DNA of 64,000 nucleotides from Vibrio profundi (GTDB taxonomy: Bacteria; Pseudomonadota; Gammaproteobacteria; Enterobacterales; Vibrionaceae): assembly GCF_005281835.1 (NCBI RefSeq), contig NZ_RZIS01000002.1, positions 186,001-250,000 on the forward strand, written 5' to 3'. Made by a program: the position numbers and the translations under genes. Under the pieces are notes generated by a model. The model ran no database searches. It was not told the DNA's origin and was given only the letters and a program-made list of their open reading frames with translations. Shown here one piece after another: positions 24,654 through 34,123 of this stretch (positions are counted from its first letter, which is position 1; each line of letters starts with the position of its first letter).

Positions 24654-26453
24654 TTAAATCCTTACGTCGCGGCGCTGATCGCGCCCCCAAACTAAATTAA
24701 TGATGGCGCGTGAAGCGAAAATCCCTGTGAACATGCTGGTTAGCAGCCCTAGTCCCAATGTCAGCGCGAAACCTTGAATCGGGCCATTACCAATCGCGTA
24801 CAGAGCTATTGCGACAATCATGGTGGTGAAGTTGGCATCAAAGATAGAAGAAAACGCGCTGTTGAAACCAAGATCAATTGAGCTGGCAAAGCTGCGCCCT
24901 TCTTTCATCTTGTCGCGAATACGTTCAAAGATAAGCACGTTAGTATCGACAGCCATACCGACCGTCAGCACCAATCCGGCGATACCCGGTAAGGTAAGAA
25001 CCGCGCCAGGAAGTAATGCAATTAAGCCAAACAAGGTCGTCATGTTGATGATAAGCGCTAAGTTCGCCACCCAGCCTAGACGGCGATACCACAAGGCTAT
25101 GAACGTCAAAGTTAAACCGAGCCCAAGCGCTAATGCCGCAAAACCGTTAGTCACGTTTTCAGCACCTAAAGATGGGCCAATTGTACGTTCCTCAATGATG
25201 GTCACTGGCGCTGTTAACGAGCCAGCACGCAGCAGTAGGGCTAGCTCATGCGCTTCTTGCATTGTCCCTACTCCGGTAATACGAAAGCGACTACCAAGTT
25301 GAGACTGAATATTTGCTACGCTAATCACTTCGCTGGTTTGCTCACTCGCCCCATCATGATTACGGCTGTATTCGCTGTAGACTGTCGCCATCGGTTTCCC
25401 AATATTACGGCGAGAGAAATCTGACATTTTATGTCCACCAGCGGAGTCCAAGGTGATATTGACCTCAGCGCTGCCCATTTCACCAATGCCGCTACGTGCA
25501 TCAATAATATGGTCGCCACCTAAAACGGCTTTCTGACCCACAATCACCGCGTTACCTTGATTATCTTGTAAGGTTTGTGAGCGGCGTGAAGGTGTTTCAT
25601 ACACGGAATGAAAAGCCAATGAAGCAGTCGCACCAATCACATCTTTCGCTGCAGCAGGGTCTTGTACGCCCGGTAGTTCAATACGAATTCGGCTTTCACC
25701 TTGTCGTTGAATAGACGCTTCAGTAATGCCTAATTCTTCAATACGACTGCGCATGATCTGTAAGTTCTGCTGCACCGTTAAATTGCGTAACGTACGGCGC
25801 TCATCTTCAGATTGGTTCAAAGTAAGCTGTTTATCTGATGCATGCAGCTGCCACTGTGGGAATCGTTCTCGCACTAACTTACGCGCAGCCGAAAAATCAT
25901 CTTCAGTTCGGAACGTCAGCTGCGCACTGTCACCGACAATCTTGCCTCGGGTGTAGCGCACTTCGCTGGTCACTTCATCGATAACTGATTGAGCTTGCGC
26001 GTGATACACAGGCTCCATATCCACTTCCAGCAAAAACTGAACTCCACCGCGTAAATCTAACCCCAGTTGAATCGGAGAAAAGCCCATGTCAGTGAGCCAT
26101 TTAGGCGCAGCAGGCTCCATCGCTAACGCTATGGTTGCACTCTCTGGCAACGTTTCACTAAGCACTTGTTTCGCCTGTGCTTGCTGCTGAGCATCTTCCA
26201 AAATTACGACTAAGCGTTGGTCTTTCTGATACGCAGATTGAGCTTGGATCCCGTGACTTGCCAAGTACTGAGTCACTTCCGTGGCATCTACGGTTTGGTG
26301 AGAACGATTGCTGATATGAACGGAGGCATTCTCGCCATACCAAGAAGGTAACGCACTTAAAATCATTACCACTACGGTGAACAATAACACCACGTACTTC
26401 CACTTGGCGTAGCGGTTAATTGGTTGTCTTGTGTTGTGTCTTTTCACAGTCAA
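24654..26453 (-). CDS. secD: Protein translocase subunit SecD (secDF2 copy)
   Basis: 599 residues, six membrane segments. Family features: first segment at about 20-40, then GLDLRGGVQFLLEVDM, the large periplasmic P1 domain with IRIELPGVQDPAAAKDVIG, and the C-terminal GLVLTVGMAVDTNVLIFERIRDKMKEG block. The start is not an ATG: TTG at 26453 or GTG at 26447, with GAAGAGA just upstream. In Vibrio alginolyticus VemP arrest raises secDF2 translation when secretion is poor at low sodium. A weak, non-ATG start suits a gene whose translation is normally held back, but this link is inference. Confidence 0.92.
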   Translation of the reverse strand: MTVKRHNTRQPINRYAKWKYVVLLFTVVVMILSALPSWYGENASVHISNRSHQTVDATEVTQYLASHGIQAQSAYQKDQRLVVILEDAQQQAQAKQVLSETLPESATIALAMEPAAPKWLTDMGFSPIQLGLDLRGGVQFLLEVDMEPVYHAQAQSVIDEVTSEVRYTRGKIVGDSAQLTFRTEDDFSAARKLVRERFPQWQLHASDKQLTLNQSEDERRTLRNLTVQQNLQIMRSRIEELGITEASIQRQGESRIRIELPGVQDPAAAKDVIGATASLAFHSVYETPSRRSQTLQDNQGNAVIVGQKAVLGGDHIIDARSGIGEMGSAEVNITLDSAGGHKMSDFSRRNIGKPMATVYSEYSRNHDGASEQTSEVISVANIQSQLGSRFRITGVGTMQEAHELALLLRAGSLTAPVTIIEERTIGPSLGAENVTNGFAALALGLGLTLTFIALWYRRLGWVANLALIINMTTLFGLIALLPGAVLTLPGIAGLVLTVGMAVDTNVLIFERIRDKMKEGRSFASSIDLGFNSAFSSIFDANFTTMIVAIALYAIGNGPIQGFALTLGLGLLTSMFTGIFASRAIINLVWGRDQRRDVRI

Positions 26454-26588
26454 GATCTCTTCATTTATTCACTAATTGTCTGTTCGCACACTCACCATTT
26501 AGAAAGCTTATTCAGCTGTCTAACCGTAGTAGCGACGAACCTTGCTTATTTGAGGCTGCGTAAACAGGCCTCTTCAGAGGTAAAGCAA
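26454..26588 (-). promoter_or_regulatory. vemP-secD intergenic regulatory segment
   Basis: On the minus strand, from just after the vemP stop codon: CCTC-TGAA-GAGG, and overlapping GAGGC ... GCCTC, hairpins that alternate. In the known system an mRNA stem-loop hides the secD ribosome-binding site and is opened by the stalled ribosome. I could not find a convincing complement to the GAAGAGA site by eye, so the masking pairing is unproven here. Confidence 0.35.
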
Positions 26589-27083
26589 TTAGCTCAAAGA
26601 GTCTCGAAAATGGGAGAATTGGATATTGCTCTCTTTCCAGCCAGAAAGCCGGGAAGGAGGAGAGGAACTCGTGCTGGTCCAATGCTGAGTGGAATCCATA
26701 AGAGGAATCGCGGCAAGCACAAAAGCCAGTAATGAAGGCGGGAAAAAGTCGATGAGTAGATGATAAACAGGTTCTAGCTCCGAAGAAGCATCCTGATCAT
26801 TACTCAATATACGACGAAATGTGTTGTACTGCAGAGCGGTCTGAGAGTCATGATAATTCGTGTTATCTGGAGAAGGGGTGACCGCTACGTTAGCCGAACA
26901 TTGGACATCTCCAGCATTATCTAGTGCAGTGAGCGTAACCGCTCCGGTGAAGCCATCGCACACGTGACTAGCCGATGCGTTAGAAAGCGACGCTGTGTTA
27001 TTAAACGAGTGCACATTCGCATTCACTAAGCCTAGGCTCAGTAAAAGCAGTAATAGCACAAGTCGAACGCCAAGCTTCAGCAA
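26589..27083 (-). CDS. vemP: VemP-like secretion-monitor arrest peptide
   Basis: 164 codons from a TTG (27081-27083); an in-frame ATT two codons earlier is an alternative start. The N-terminus LGVRLVLLLLLLSLGLVNA is a Sec signal peptide. The C-terminus, S-G-W-K-E-S-N then QFSHFRDSLS, resembles the arrest segment of VemP, with its critical Trp-Lys pair here at 149-150. VemP is about 159 residues in V. alginolyticus, is translated directly upstream of secDF2, and stalls near its C-terminus until exported. Position, length, signal peptide and the WKE motif all match. The 135-bp spacer to secD may hold the regulatory stem-loop. Confidence 0.78.
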   Translation of the reverse strand: MLKLGVRLVLLLLLLSLGLVNANVHSFNNTASLSNASASHVCDGFTGAVTLTALDNAGDVQCSANVAVTPSPDNTNYHDSQTALQYNTFRRILSNDQDASSELEPVYHLLIDFFPPSLLAFVLAAIPLMDSTQHWTSTSSSPPSRLSGWKESNIQFSHFRDSLS

Positions 27084-27222
27084 ATCAATACAATCTCAAG
27101 TAATAACAACTTGCGACAATATAGAACAACCCTCTAAGTCACAATTGATTTAGAAGCGATGCTAAGCACATTTGACATAATGCTGACATAATCCATAACC
27201 ACGAGAGCGGCTGCAATGAAAA

Positions 27223-27269
27223 AGAGCCTAGCTTCCCTCTCTTATTCGAGTGAAAAGTATCTAGGCTCT
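27223..27269 (-). terminator. Terminator of the first M16 metalloprotease gene
   Basis: AGAGCCTAG / CTAGGCTCT arms (27223-27231, 27261-27269) with further internal pairing, followed on the minus strand by TTTTTC. It lies 23 bp after the gene at 27292. Confidence 0.75.
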
Positions 27270-27291
27270 AGCGCTTTATTGTGCGGAAATC

Positions 27292-30051
27292 TTACCCTTT
27301 AGGTCGCATGATATTCTTTAATTTTCGACTTTCAGTTCCAAATATCCCAGCCGCATAATCCGATAGGTCTTGTGAAGTGATCGAGTCGGCCGTTGCCTGT
27401 ACATCGAGCAACGCTTGCACTCCATAACCATGAATCAAGTAACGCGATATAAACCACGCTTGTTGTGTTGGCTTCACCGCAAGCGGCTCTAAGTCCGCGA
27501 CCAACTGTTTGGCGGCGGTACGAGTTTCCTCTTCTGAAATCCCTTTCGTCGCTTGAGCCATTACATGATCAATCGCCTGCTCAATTTTCGCCGCATTTTC
27601 TGGAGCGATCTGAGAGCCAATTAACCAATCCGAGTTCGGCTCGCTGTCCTGCGAAACCGAATAAACATATGGGGCATAATCGAGGCTTAACTCTTCACGA
27701 ACGTATGCGTTAAGACGGCGACTCAACACTCGTTGGAGCATGTCATCCATAAACACAGTCTTAGCCGTTCTCTCGTGAACTGAATTAGAAATAGTACGCA
27801 AGACATACTGACTGCTGTCTTCATTATTCAATGACACATCAATACGCTGTTGTGCTTGTTGGTCGTAAGCAACTTGGTAATTAGGCATAGCAGCGCTTTC
27901 CAACGGTAACGACGCCACGTATTGGCGAATCAGAGGCTTCAATTCAGACGGCCTAATATCTGCCACAATCACCAAGGTATTGTCACGCAGCTTCTGGAAT
28001 AGTTGTTTATGAACTTCCAACACATCTTCACGCGTTACTGGCTCAATATCCGAGCTTTCCAACATGATATGACGACTGCTGTCTTGATAGCTGTTGCGGT
28101 TAACCATTTGAATAAACTCACCCAGTGGCGTTTCTAGGTAAGCGCTACGGTTTTGTGAAAATTCAGATTTCACGGCTTCTAATTGGTCTTCATCAACCTT
28201 GGTATCCGTAACTATGGTATAGAGCGCAGCGAGCCCTTCCGCGACACTTTTTTTCTTGGTCGTTATCTCCAAGCCATGATGAGTAAAGTTGATAAAAGGA
28301 TAAATTTGAATATCTTTTCGCTTGAGATGCGCATCTAAGTCCGAGCCTGAAAATTCGCCCACACCACTACGTACTGCTGTAGGGATAGACACTTCAACCG
28401 CAGGGAACAAGGCCGGATCAAGCGCCGCTTTACCGCCTTCACTGGCGTAGTACATACCAACTTTCTTGCCGGCTTTAGCATTACGTAAATACCAAACGTC
28501 AATGCCATTGCTCAAGGTCCATCGTTGCAAGTTAGGATCTTCGTTGATTTGGCTTTGAGTCACAATCTCACCATGATGATCCGGTAGCTTAAACGCTGAG
28601 CTTGCGGTGACCAGCAAGGGTCTCTCACCATGTTTACGATACGCAGACTTTAAGCTATCAAGTTCACTTAACATGGCTTGACGGTCTTCATTCGCCGACA
28701 ACCCCAAACCTACAAAATCAGGATGAGACAACAAATCGTCGATATTGTCATCAATCGCATCTAGGTCCGTTGTCGCAAGAAACTCTTTGAGGCTAGATTT
28801 GTGGTCGAGTTGAGATTGAACAGGCTGGTCAATAACCCTCGCTGTCGACTTACCATCAGCGTGAACCACCGCATCCATTTGCTCCCAGTTAGTCACAATA
28901 TCGTCGAGTCGCTGTTGGTACTGCTGGATAGCGTCATTAAATTCACTTTCACTGACGCCGTAATCACGAAGTGAGGCAAGCGTTTCAATAAACTGTCGCT
29001 GACTCTGCTCACGATCCTTGGTTGGAAACCCAACGCTAGTGATCGAATAGCGTTGGTAATCTAATAAGTAAGTGGAAGAAACCGCCCATTGGACCGGTAA
29101 TGCGGCATCAATGAACACGTTGGCCAGTCTCTGCTGAATGATTGCTTGAGAGATTTCATCCATCCATAACTGATGTTGCTGCTCACGGCTGTTAGTCACT
29201 CGCTCACCACGGTCAACCACAATACCGATACTTGGAGACTCACTCCCCGCGACATAAGCAACAAAATCTTCGTTGTTGTATTCGGTAGAGGTGAGTTTTA
29301 TAGGTAGAGCAGTGTTACCTCTTTGCCAGCTGGAAAAGCGCTCTTCTATTAATGGAATCACTTCCGCCAACGTAACATCACCTGCGACAATGACTTCTGC
29401 TAGCTGTGGCTGATACCAAGTTTGATAGAAAGACGACAGCCCTTCAGCACTTGCTTGCGACACCGATGTTTTGGTCCCAAGCGGATCGTGATTAGCGTAA
29501 GGTGTATCCTTCACAAGGTGATCATAGAACTTATACGACAACGGCTTATCTTCCATACGCGAATAGCGGAACTCGCCTAAGATCACGCCTTTTTCTTTTT
29601 CAACTTCAACAGGGGAAATCGTTAGCCCATCACCAATATCTCTTAACCAAGTGATGGCTTGGTCCAAGTTAGATTTATCGGGTAAGTCCAATTTATAGAG
29701 CGTTTCTTGATACGCCGTATAGGCATTCAGATCAGCCCCAAAGCTTGCCCCAGATTCTTCAAACAGGTCTATTACATCATTCTGAGAAAAGTTCTTACTG
29801 CCGTTAAAAGCCATGTGTTCAACAAAGTGGGCATAACCTTGTTGCTGCTCTGTTTCTTGGAATGAGCCAGCATGGACGATCAAGCGAACGGAAACAGGTT
29901 GCTTTCTATCAGGGTAAACGTGGTACTTCAATCCGTTTTCTAATTCACCAGAGACCCAATACGGATCGGACTTAAGTAACGTTTGAGTGGGTGCGGTACT
30001 GCAGCCGAGCAAGGTAGTACTCAATGCGGCAACTAAATAATATGCTTTCAT
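27292..30051 (-). CDS. M16 family zinc metalloprotease, lipoprotein (copy A)
   Basis: 919 residues. The N-terminus ends in L-L-G-C, a lipobox, so it is probably lipid-anchored in the periplasm. The inverted zinc motif HxxEH is H-F-V-E-H in YAHFVEHMAFNGSKNF near residue 70-80, with the downstream Glu in EKEKGVILGEFR. A second, inactive M16 half (about 480-919) follows, as in pitrilysin-like peptidases with a peptide-degrading chamber. RBS AGAGA before ATG. It is a paralogue of the gene at 30322, each with its own terminator. Confidence 0.88.
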   Translation of the reverse strand: MKAYYLVAALSTTLLGCSTAPTQTLLKSDPYWVSGELENGLKYHVYPDRKQPVSVRLIVHAGSFQETEQQQGYAHFVEHMAFNGSKNFSQNDVIDLFEESGASFGADLNAYTAYQETLYKLDLPDKSNLDQAITWLRDIGDGLTISPVEVEKEKGVILGEFRYSRMEDKPLSYKFYDHLVKDTPYANHDPLGTKTSVSQASAEGLSSFYQTWYQPQLAEVIVAGDVTLAEVIPLIEERFSSWQRGNTALPIKLTSTEYNNEDFVAYVAGSESPSIGIVVDRGERVTNSREQQHQLWMDEISQAIIQQRLANVFIDAALPVQWAVSSTYLLDYQRYSITSVGFPTKDREQSQRQFIETLASLRDYGVSESEFNDAIQQYQQRLDDIVTNWEQMDAVVHADGKSTARVIDQPVQSQLDHKSSLKEFLATTDLDAIDDNIDDLLSHPDFVGLGLSANEDRQAMLSELDSLKSAYRKHGERPLLVTASSAFKLPDHHGEIVTQSQINEDPNLQRWTLSNGIDVWYLRNAKAGKKVGMYYASEGGKAALDPALFPAVEVSIPTAVRSGVGEFSGSDLDAHLKRKDIQIYPFINFTHHGLEITTKKKSVAEGLAALYTIVTDTKVDEDQLEAVKSEFSQNRSAYLETPLGEFIQMVNRNSYQDSSRHIMLESSDIEPVTREDVLEVHKQLFQKLRDNTLVIVADIRPSELKPLIRQYVASLPLESAAMPNYQVAYDQQAQQRIDVSLNNEDSSQYVLRTISNSVHERTAKTVFMDDMLQRVLSRRLNAYVREELSLDYAPYVYSVSQDSEPNSDWLIGSQIAPENAAKIEQAIDHVMAQATKGISEEETRTAAKQLVADLEPLAVKPTQQAWFISRYLIHGYGVQALLDVQATADSITSQDLSDYAAGIFGTESRKLKNIMRPKG

Positions 30052-30260
30052 AACGATCTCTTTGCGGGATTTTTTTCAATATATCCCATCGCTAATGCAT
30101 AGAAATTCCATATCAATTCAAGCTGTTAAATTTGGGGCAGACTCAGCTTTCCAGTGAAAGTGTTACATTTGTAAATTACAGATTCATCAACACTATTCCA
30201 TTACGAATCAAGGTTACGGTTAATCAAGTACAGCGCTTCTTCAGAAACCTTCCAATAAAA

Positions 30261-30287
30261 AAAGCCAAGCGACATTCGCTTGGCTTT
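30261..30287 (-). terminator. Terminator of the second M16 metalloprotease gene
   Basis: Perfect stem AAAGCCAAGCG / CGCTTGGCTTT with a 5-nt loop; the minus-strand continuation is TTTTTTT-rich. 34 bp beyond the stop at 30322. Confidence 0.9.
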
Positions 30288-30321
30288 AAAGAAAAAACGT
30301 TTATGTGTCTCGCCTTCTAAC

Positions 30322-33096
30322 TCAATCTTTGGGACGCATAATATTCTTCACTTTGCGGCTATTTTCACCGAACACACGCTGTGCGAGTTTGTTCATGTCT
30401 TCACTAGAAATTGAATTTACCGTTTTTTCGATATCGAATAACGCTTCCACGCCATAATCATGGAGAAGGTAGCGCGAGACAAACCATGCTTGATCAACCG
30501 GATTAACGTCTAACGGCGTAAAGTCCGCTGCCAGTTGTTTGCCCGCTGAACGCACTTCGTCTTCTGATATCCCTAGCAATAAATCAGCAACCACTTTATC
30601 AATCGCCACTTCAACCTTGTCAACGTTCTCTGGAGCGATAAGCGCCCCGACAAACCAGTCGTGACTCGGTTCGCCATCAAGTGATCCGGCATAAGCGTAT
30701 GGCGAGTAATCCAAGCTCAGCTCTTCACGAATATACGCATCTAAACGGGTCGCAAGCACACGCTGTAGCAAGTCTTCCATGAAGACATCTTTCGCCAAGT
30801 TGCCTTTAACGGCTCCAACGCTCGCGGAAGGCTCAGCAATGACTCGCAGCATATACTCGGTACTATTTACATTGTTAATCGCCAGATCAAGGCGCTCTTT
30901 CGATGGATGCTTATAAGCCACTGTAAAGTCAGGCTTGACCGCATTTTCTAATGGAATCGACGCCAAATATTGGCTAACCAAAGGCTTTAACTCACTAGGG
31001 TCAATATCGCCCACAATCACGAACTGATTATGACGTAATTGGCCAAATAGCTGATGATGCACTTCTCGCACATCTTCAACTGAAACTGAGTCAACGCTGC
31101 TTGCCTCCATCAAAGCGTGGCTGCTGTTTGACTGGTAAGTATTCTGATTCATCGCTTGCGCGAATTGGCCAGCAGGGCTATCTAAATAAGATTCTCTGTC
31201 TTGGATAAACTCTTGCTTCACCGCCTCAAGTTGCTCTGGCGACACTTTTACGGATGTGACAATGGCATTCAATGCCGAAAAAGTTTCCGCTAGTCCCTCT
31301 TTTTTAGAGTTAAACTCGATTCCGTGGCGAGTAAAGTCGATAAATGGGTACACTTGAATATCGTGACTGTCTAGGTGCGCATCGAGCTCATTTCCAGTAA
31401 AGCTCCCAACACCGCTTCTGCCTATCGCAGGAAGCGCGATCTCAGAGGCAGGATACAAGCTAGGATCTAGCGCGTACTTCCCACCTAAGCTTGTGTAGTA
31501 AATCCCTACGTCATCCCCAGCAAGATAGTCACGCAAGTACCACATATCGATGCCATTGCTTAACGTCCACTTTTGAATGTTAGGGTCTGCATACATTTGC
31601 TCGACATTAACCACTTCACCCGGTGTACTTGGCACAGCAAAGGCATGAGTACCCAAGGTAGACGATGTAGGTCTTCCCGCTTCGCTATAGTGCGCTTTCA
31701 AGCCATCAAGCGATTGAGTGACCGCAACTTTATCTTCGCTTTCATCCATACCTATCACGATAAAGTAATCACTAGAGAGCAATGATTTAATGTTGGCATT
31801 GATAACATCAAGATCTAGCTCCGACAGAAACGCTGCTAGGCTCGTCTCATAGTCATTTTGTGACTGCACAGTTTGCTCTGCCAATAAAGCCGACACTTTA
31901 TAATCTGCCTGTTGAACACCATCCATGCGATCCCAATCTTGCTCCACATTATCGAGCAAATCTTGGTAATAGTGCACTTCACTCACAATTTCACTTTCGG
32001 ACACGCCATAGTCTCGCAATGAAGCCAATGCAGAAAGCAGCGCTTGCTGGGTGACTTCACGCGATCCAACAGGAAAGCCAACACTTGTCATTGAATAACG
32101 CTGAAACCCCACCACGTAGTTTTCAGACGCTACCCATTGTGTTGGCAAGGCTGCACCATTAAATGCAGCAATCAGTCTTTGTCGAATCAATTGCTGTGAG
32201 GTCTCATCAAGCCACAACTGATGTTGTTGGGCATGATCGTCGAGAATACTAGGCGCTCTATTACTCATTAAAGTAATACTCGGCGCTTCTGATTCCGCAT
32301 ATTCAACGTAATCACCTTCGTTAAACGTAGCGATTTTTTGTTTGACTGGTTTTGGCGTCTGTCCACGTTCCCAATCGGAAAACGTTTCTTCGATTAATGG
32401 GATTGCCGTGTCTAAATCGATATCACCTGACACAATGACTTCGGCTATTTGAGGTTGATACCAACGCTGATAGAAGTGCTTCAACTCGGCAGATGTGGCT
32501 TCTGTCACTGATACCTTAGTGCCCAGCGCATCTTGGGATTCATACTGACCACCAGCGATAAAGTGATCGTAGAATTTATCGGCAAACGGTTTATCGTCTA
32601 ACCGCGCATAACGGAACTCGCCAAGTATCACACCTTTTTCTTTTTCAACTTCTGAGCTCGCGATATCTAAACCGTCACCAATATCACGTAGCCACGTTAG
32701 AGCTGGCTCTAATTGGGTATTATCCGGTAGATCTAATTGATAGACCGTTTCTTGGTAAGAGGTATAGGCATTGAGGTCTGCTCCAAAACTCGCTCCGGCA
32801 TGCTCAAACAAGCTGATCACTTCGTTTTGAGAAAAGTTTTTACTGCCATTGAAAGCCATGTGTTCTAGAAAATGAGCATAGCCCTGCTGTTGATCAGTTT
32901 CTTGGAACGACCCCGCATGAACGACTAAACGTACCGCGACTGATTCTTCATGATCAGGGTAAACATGATAGGTAAGACCGTTCTCTAGCTGACCAGAGAT
33001 CCAATCAGGATCTGGTTGGAGTAACGTTTCTTTTGGGGTTGAACTACAGCCAACCAAGGTAACGCAAAGCGCCGTTGCTAAATAATATTTGTTCAT
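30322..33096 (-). CDS. M16 family zinc metalloprotease, lipoprotein (copy B)
   Basis: 924 residues, lipobox L-V-G-C at the end of the signal peptide. Zinc site H-F-L-E-H in YAHFLEHMAFNGSKNF and the later EVEKEKGVILGEFRYARL with the third ligand. Organisation equals that of copy A at 27292: active N-terminal half, inactive C-terminal half. Many blocks are the same in both (for example AHAGSFQET..QQGYAHF, RKVKNIMRP at the C-terminus), so this is an in-place tandem duplication, but divergence is extensive. Probably degrades peptides in the periplasm. ATG with GAGGT upstream. Confidence 0.88.
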   Translation of the reverse strand: MNKYYLATALCVTLVGCSSTPKETLLQPDPDWISGQLENGLTYHVYPDHEESVAVRLVVHAGSFQETDQQQGYAHFLEHMAFNGSKNFSQNEVISLFEHAGASFGADLNAYTSYQETVYQLDLPDNTQLEPALTWLRDIGDGLDIASSEVEKEKGVILGEFRYARLDDKPFADKFYDHFIAGGQYESQDALGTKVSVTEATSAELKHFYQRWYQPQIAEVIVSGDIDLDTAIPLIEETFSDWERGQTPKPVKQKIATFNEGDYVEYAESEAPSITLMSNRAPSILDDHAQQHQLWLDETSQQLIRQRLIAAFNGAALPTQWVASENYVVGFQRYSMTSVGFPVGSREVTQQALLSALASLRDYGVSESEIVSEVHYYQDLLDNVEQDWDRMDGVQQADYKVSALLAEQTVQSQNDYETSLAAFLSELDLDVINANIKSLLSSDYFIVIGMDESEDKVAVTQSLDGLKAHYSEAGRPTSSTLGTHAFAVPSTPGEVVNVEQMYADPNIQKWTLSNGIDMWYLRDYLAGDDVGIYYTSLGGKYALDPSLYPASEIALPAIGRSGVGSFTGNELDAHLDSHDIQVYPFIDFTRHGIEFNSKKEGLAETFSALNAIVTSVKVSPEQLEAVKQEFIQDRESYLDSPAGQFAQAMNQNTYQSNSSHALMEASSVDSVSVEDVREVHHQLFGQLRHNQFVIVGDIDPSELKPLVSQYLASIPLENAVKPDFTVAYKHPSKERLDLAINNVNSTEYMLRVIAEPSASVGAVKGNLAKDVFMEDLLQRVLATRLDAYIREELSLDYSPYAYAGSLDGEPSHDWFVGALIAPENVDKVEVAIDKVVADLLLGISEDEVRSAGKQLAADFTPLDVNPVDQAWFVSRYLLHDYGVEALFDIEKTVNSISSEDMNKLAQRVFGENSRKVKNIMRPKD

Positions 33097-33269
33097 AACA
33101 ACCTCATAATGTCATTCATCGACAATATACAGGTAGAGGTAATAATTATTATTTAATATTAATGCATGCGAATATCTTTGTGATCTTGATCTTTAATTTT
33201 ATAAATTACTGCTGATTATCTGCGCGAAAAGATGAATGTCGAACAAGTGAAGTACGACTCACCTGCTCA

Positions 33270-34070
33270 CTACATACCTTTGAACAGAGATTGGGAAGAG
33301 CGGCTAATCGGGAGCTTATTGCCTTCAATAAGGACTGACATTTGTCCCGTAAAGTCTTTTTTCACTTTATTAATCGCCGCAACTCTCACGACTGTCGAGC
33401 GATGGATCTGCCAAAATTCCTCGGGGTTTAGCTGCGCAAGTAGCTCTTTTAAAGAGCTGCGAATAATGAACTCTTCAATTTGCCCTTGTTCACCTTTTTT
33501 AAATACCGAAACGTATTTGTCTTCCGCTTTGAAATACAGAACATCGGCTACCGCGATCAGGTGCAAATCATCACCAGAAGTCGCTTTGATCCAATTTAAA
33601 TATTGAGGTGTCGATACAGGTTGCGACAATTGTTGGATCTGACTCATCAACGCGGAGATATCGGGAAGAGCTTGCCCTTGTTCTCTAGCCTCCTCTGACA
33701 ATCGTGATTTCAACTTTTCACATGTCGCCAGCAAGCGTTTTTCGTTGATCGGTTTCAGTAGATAGTCCACGGCATTTTGCTCGAATGCTTTCACGGCATA
33801 TTCGTCGTAAGCGGTAATAAAAACCACTAAAGGCGGACTCGGTAGCTGGAGTAGTCGCTTGGCAAGCTCCATTCCATCGAGCTGAGGCATACGGATATCT
33901 AAAAACGCGATATCGGGAGATAAAGACTGGATGCTTTGCAGCGCTTCTGCGCCATTTTGCGCTTTAGCAATGACCTCTAATTCCGGCCAAACTTCCGCTA
34001 AAGTTTTATCTAAATGACGCCTTAACAAGGCTTCATCATCGGCAATAATGGCTGTGATTGCATGTTCCAA
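33270..34070 (-). CDS. LytTR-domain response regulator
   Basis: 266 residues. Receiver domain (1-120) with the acidic pocket DDE near residue 10, [11 protein letters not shown] with the phosphorylated Asp, and the [18 protein letters not shown] terminal motif. The C-terminal LytTR DNA-binding domain (about 165-266) contains [22 protein letters not shown] and [16 protein letters not shown] start with a strong GGAGGT ribosome-binding site 8 nt upstream. Last gene of the seven-gene operon and directly downstream of its partner kinase. Confidence 0.9.
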   Translation of the reverse strand: MEHAITAIIADDEALLRRHLDKTLAEVWPELEVIAKAQNGAEALQSIQSLSPDIAFLDIRMPQLDGMELAKRLLQLPSPPLVVFITAYDEYAVKAFEQNAVDYLLKPINEKRLLATCEKLKSRLSEEAREQGQALPDISALMSQIQQLSQPVSTPQYLNWIKATSGDDLHLIAVADVLYFKAEDKYVSVFKKGEQGQIEEFIIRSSLKELLAQLNPEEFWQIHRSTVVRVAAINKVKKDFTGQMSVLIEGNKLPISRSSQSLFKGM

Positions 34071-34099
34071 TTGCTTTACCTCCGTCCTTTTTCTGTAGA

Positions 34100-34112
34100 T
34101 TCACACTGTAAA
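34100..34112. other. Near-match to parS2 (one mismatch)
   Basis: TTCACACTGTAAA, one mismatch to TTTACANTGTAAA, between the LytTR regulator gene and its kinase gene. Possible low-affinity ParB2 site; untested. Confidence 0.3.
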
Positions 34113-34123
34113 TTGATGGCGAA

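Noticed and set aside
24820..25302. 160-codon plus-strand frame opposite secD
   Set aside because: Shadow of the real gene on the other strand; composition is that of an antisense frame without a ribosome-binding site.
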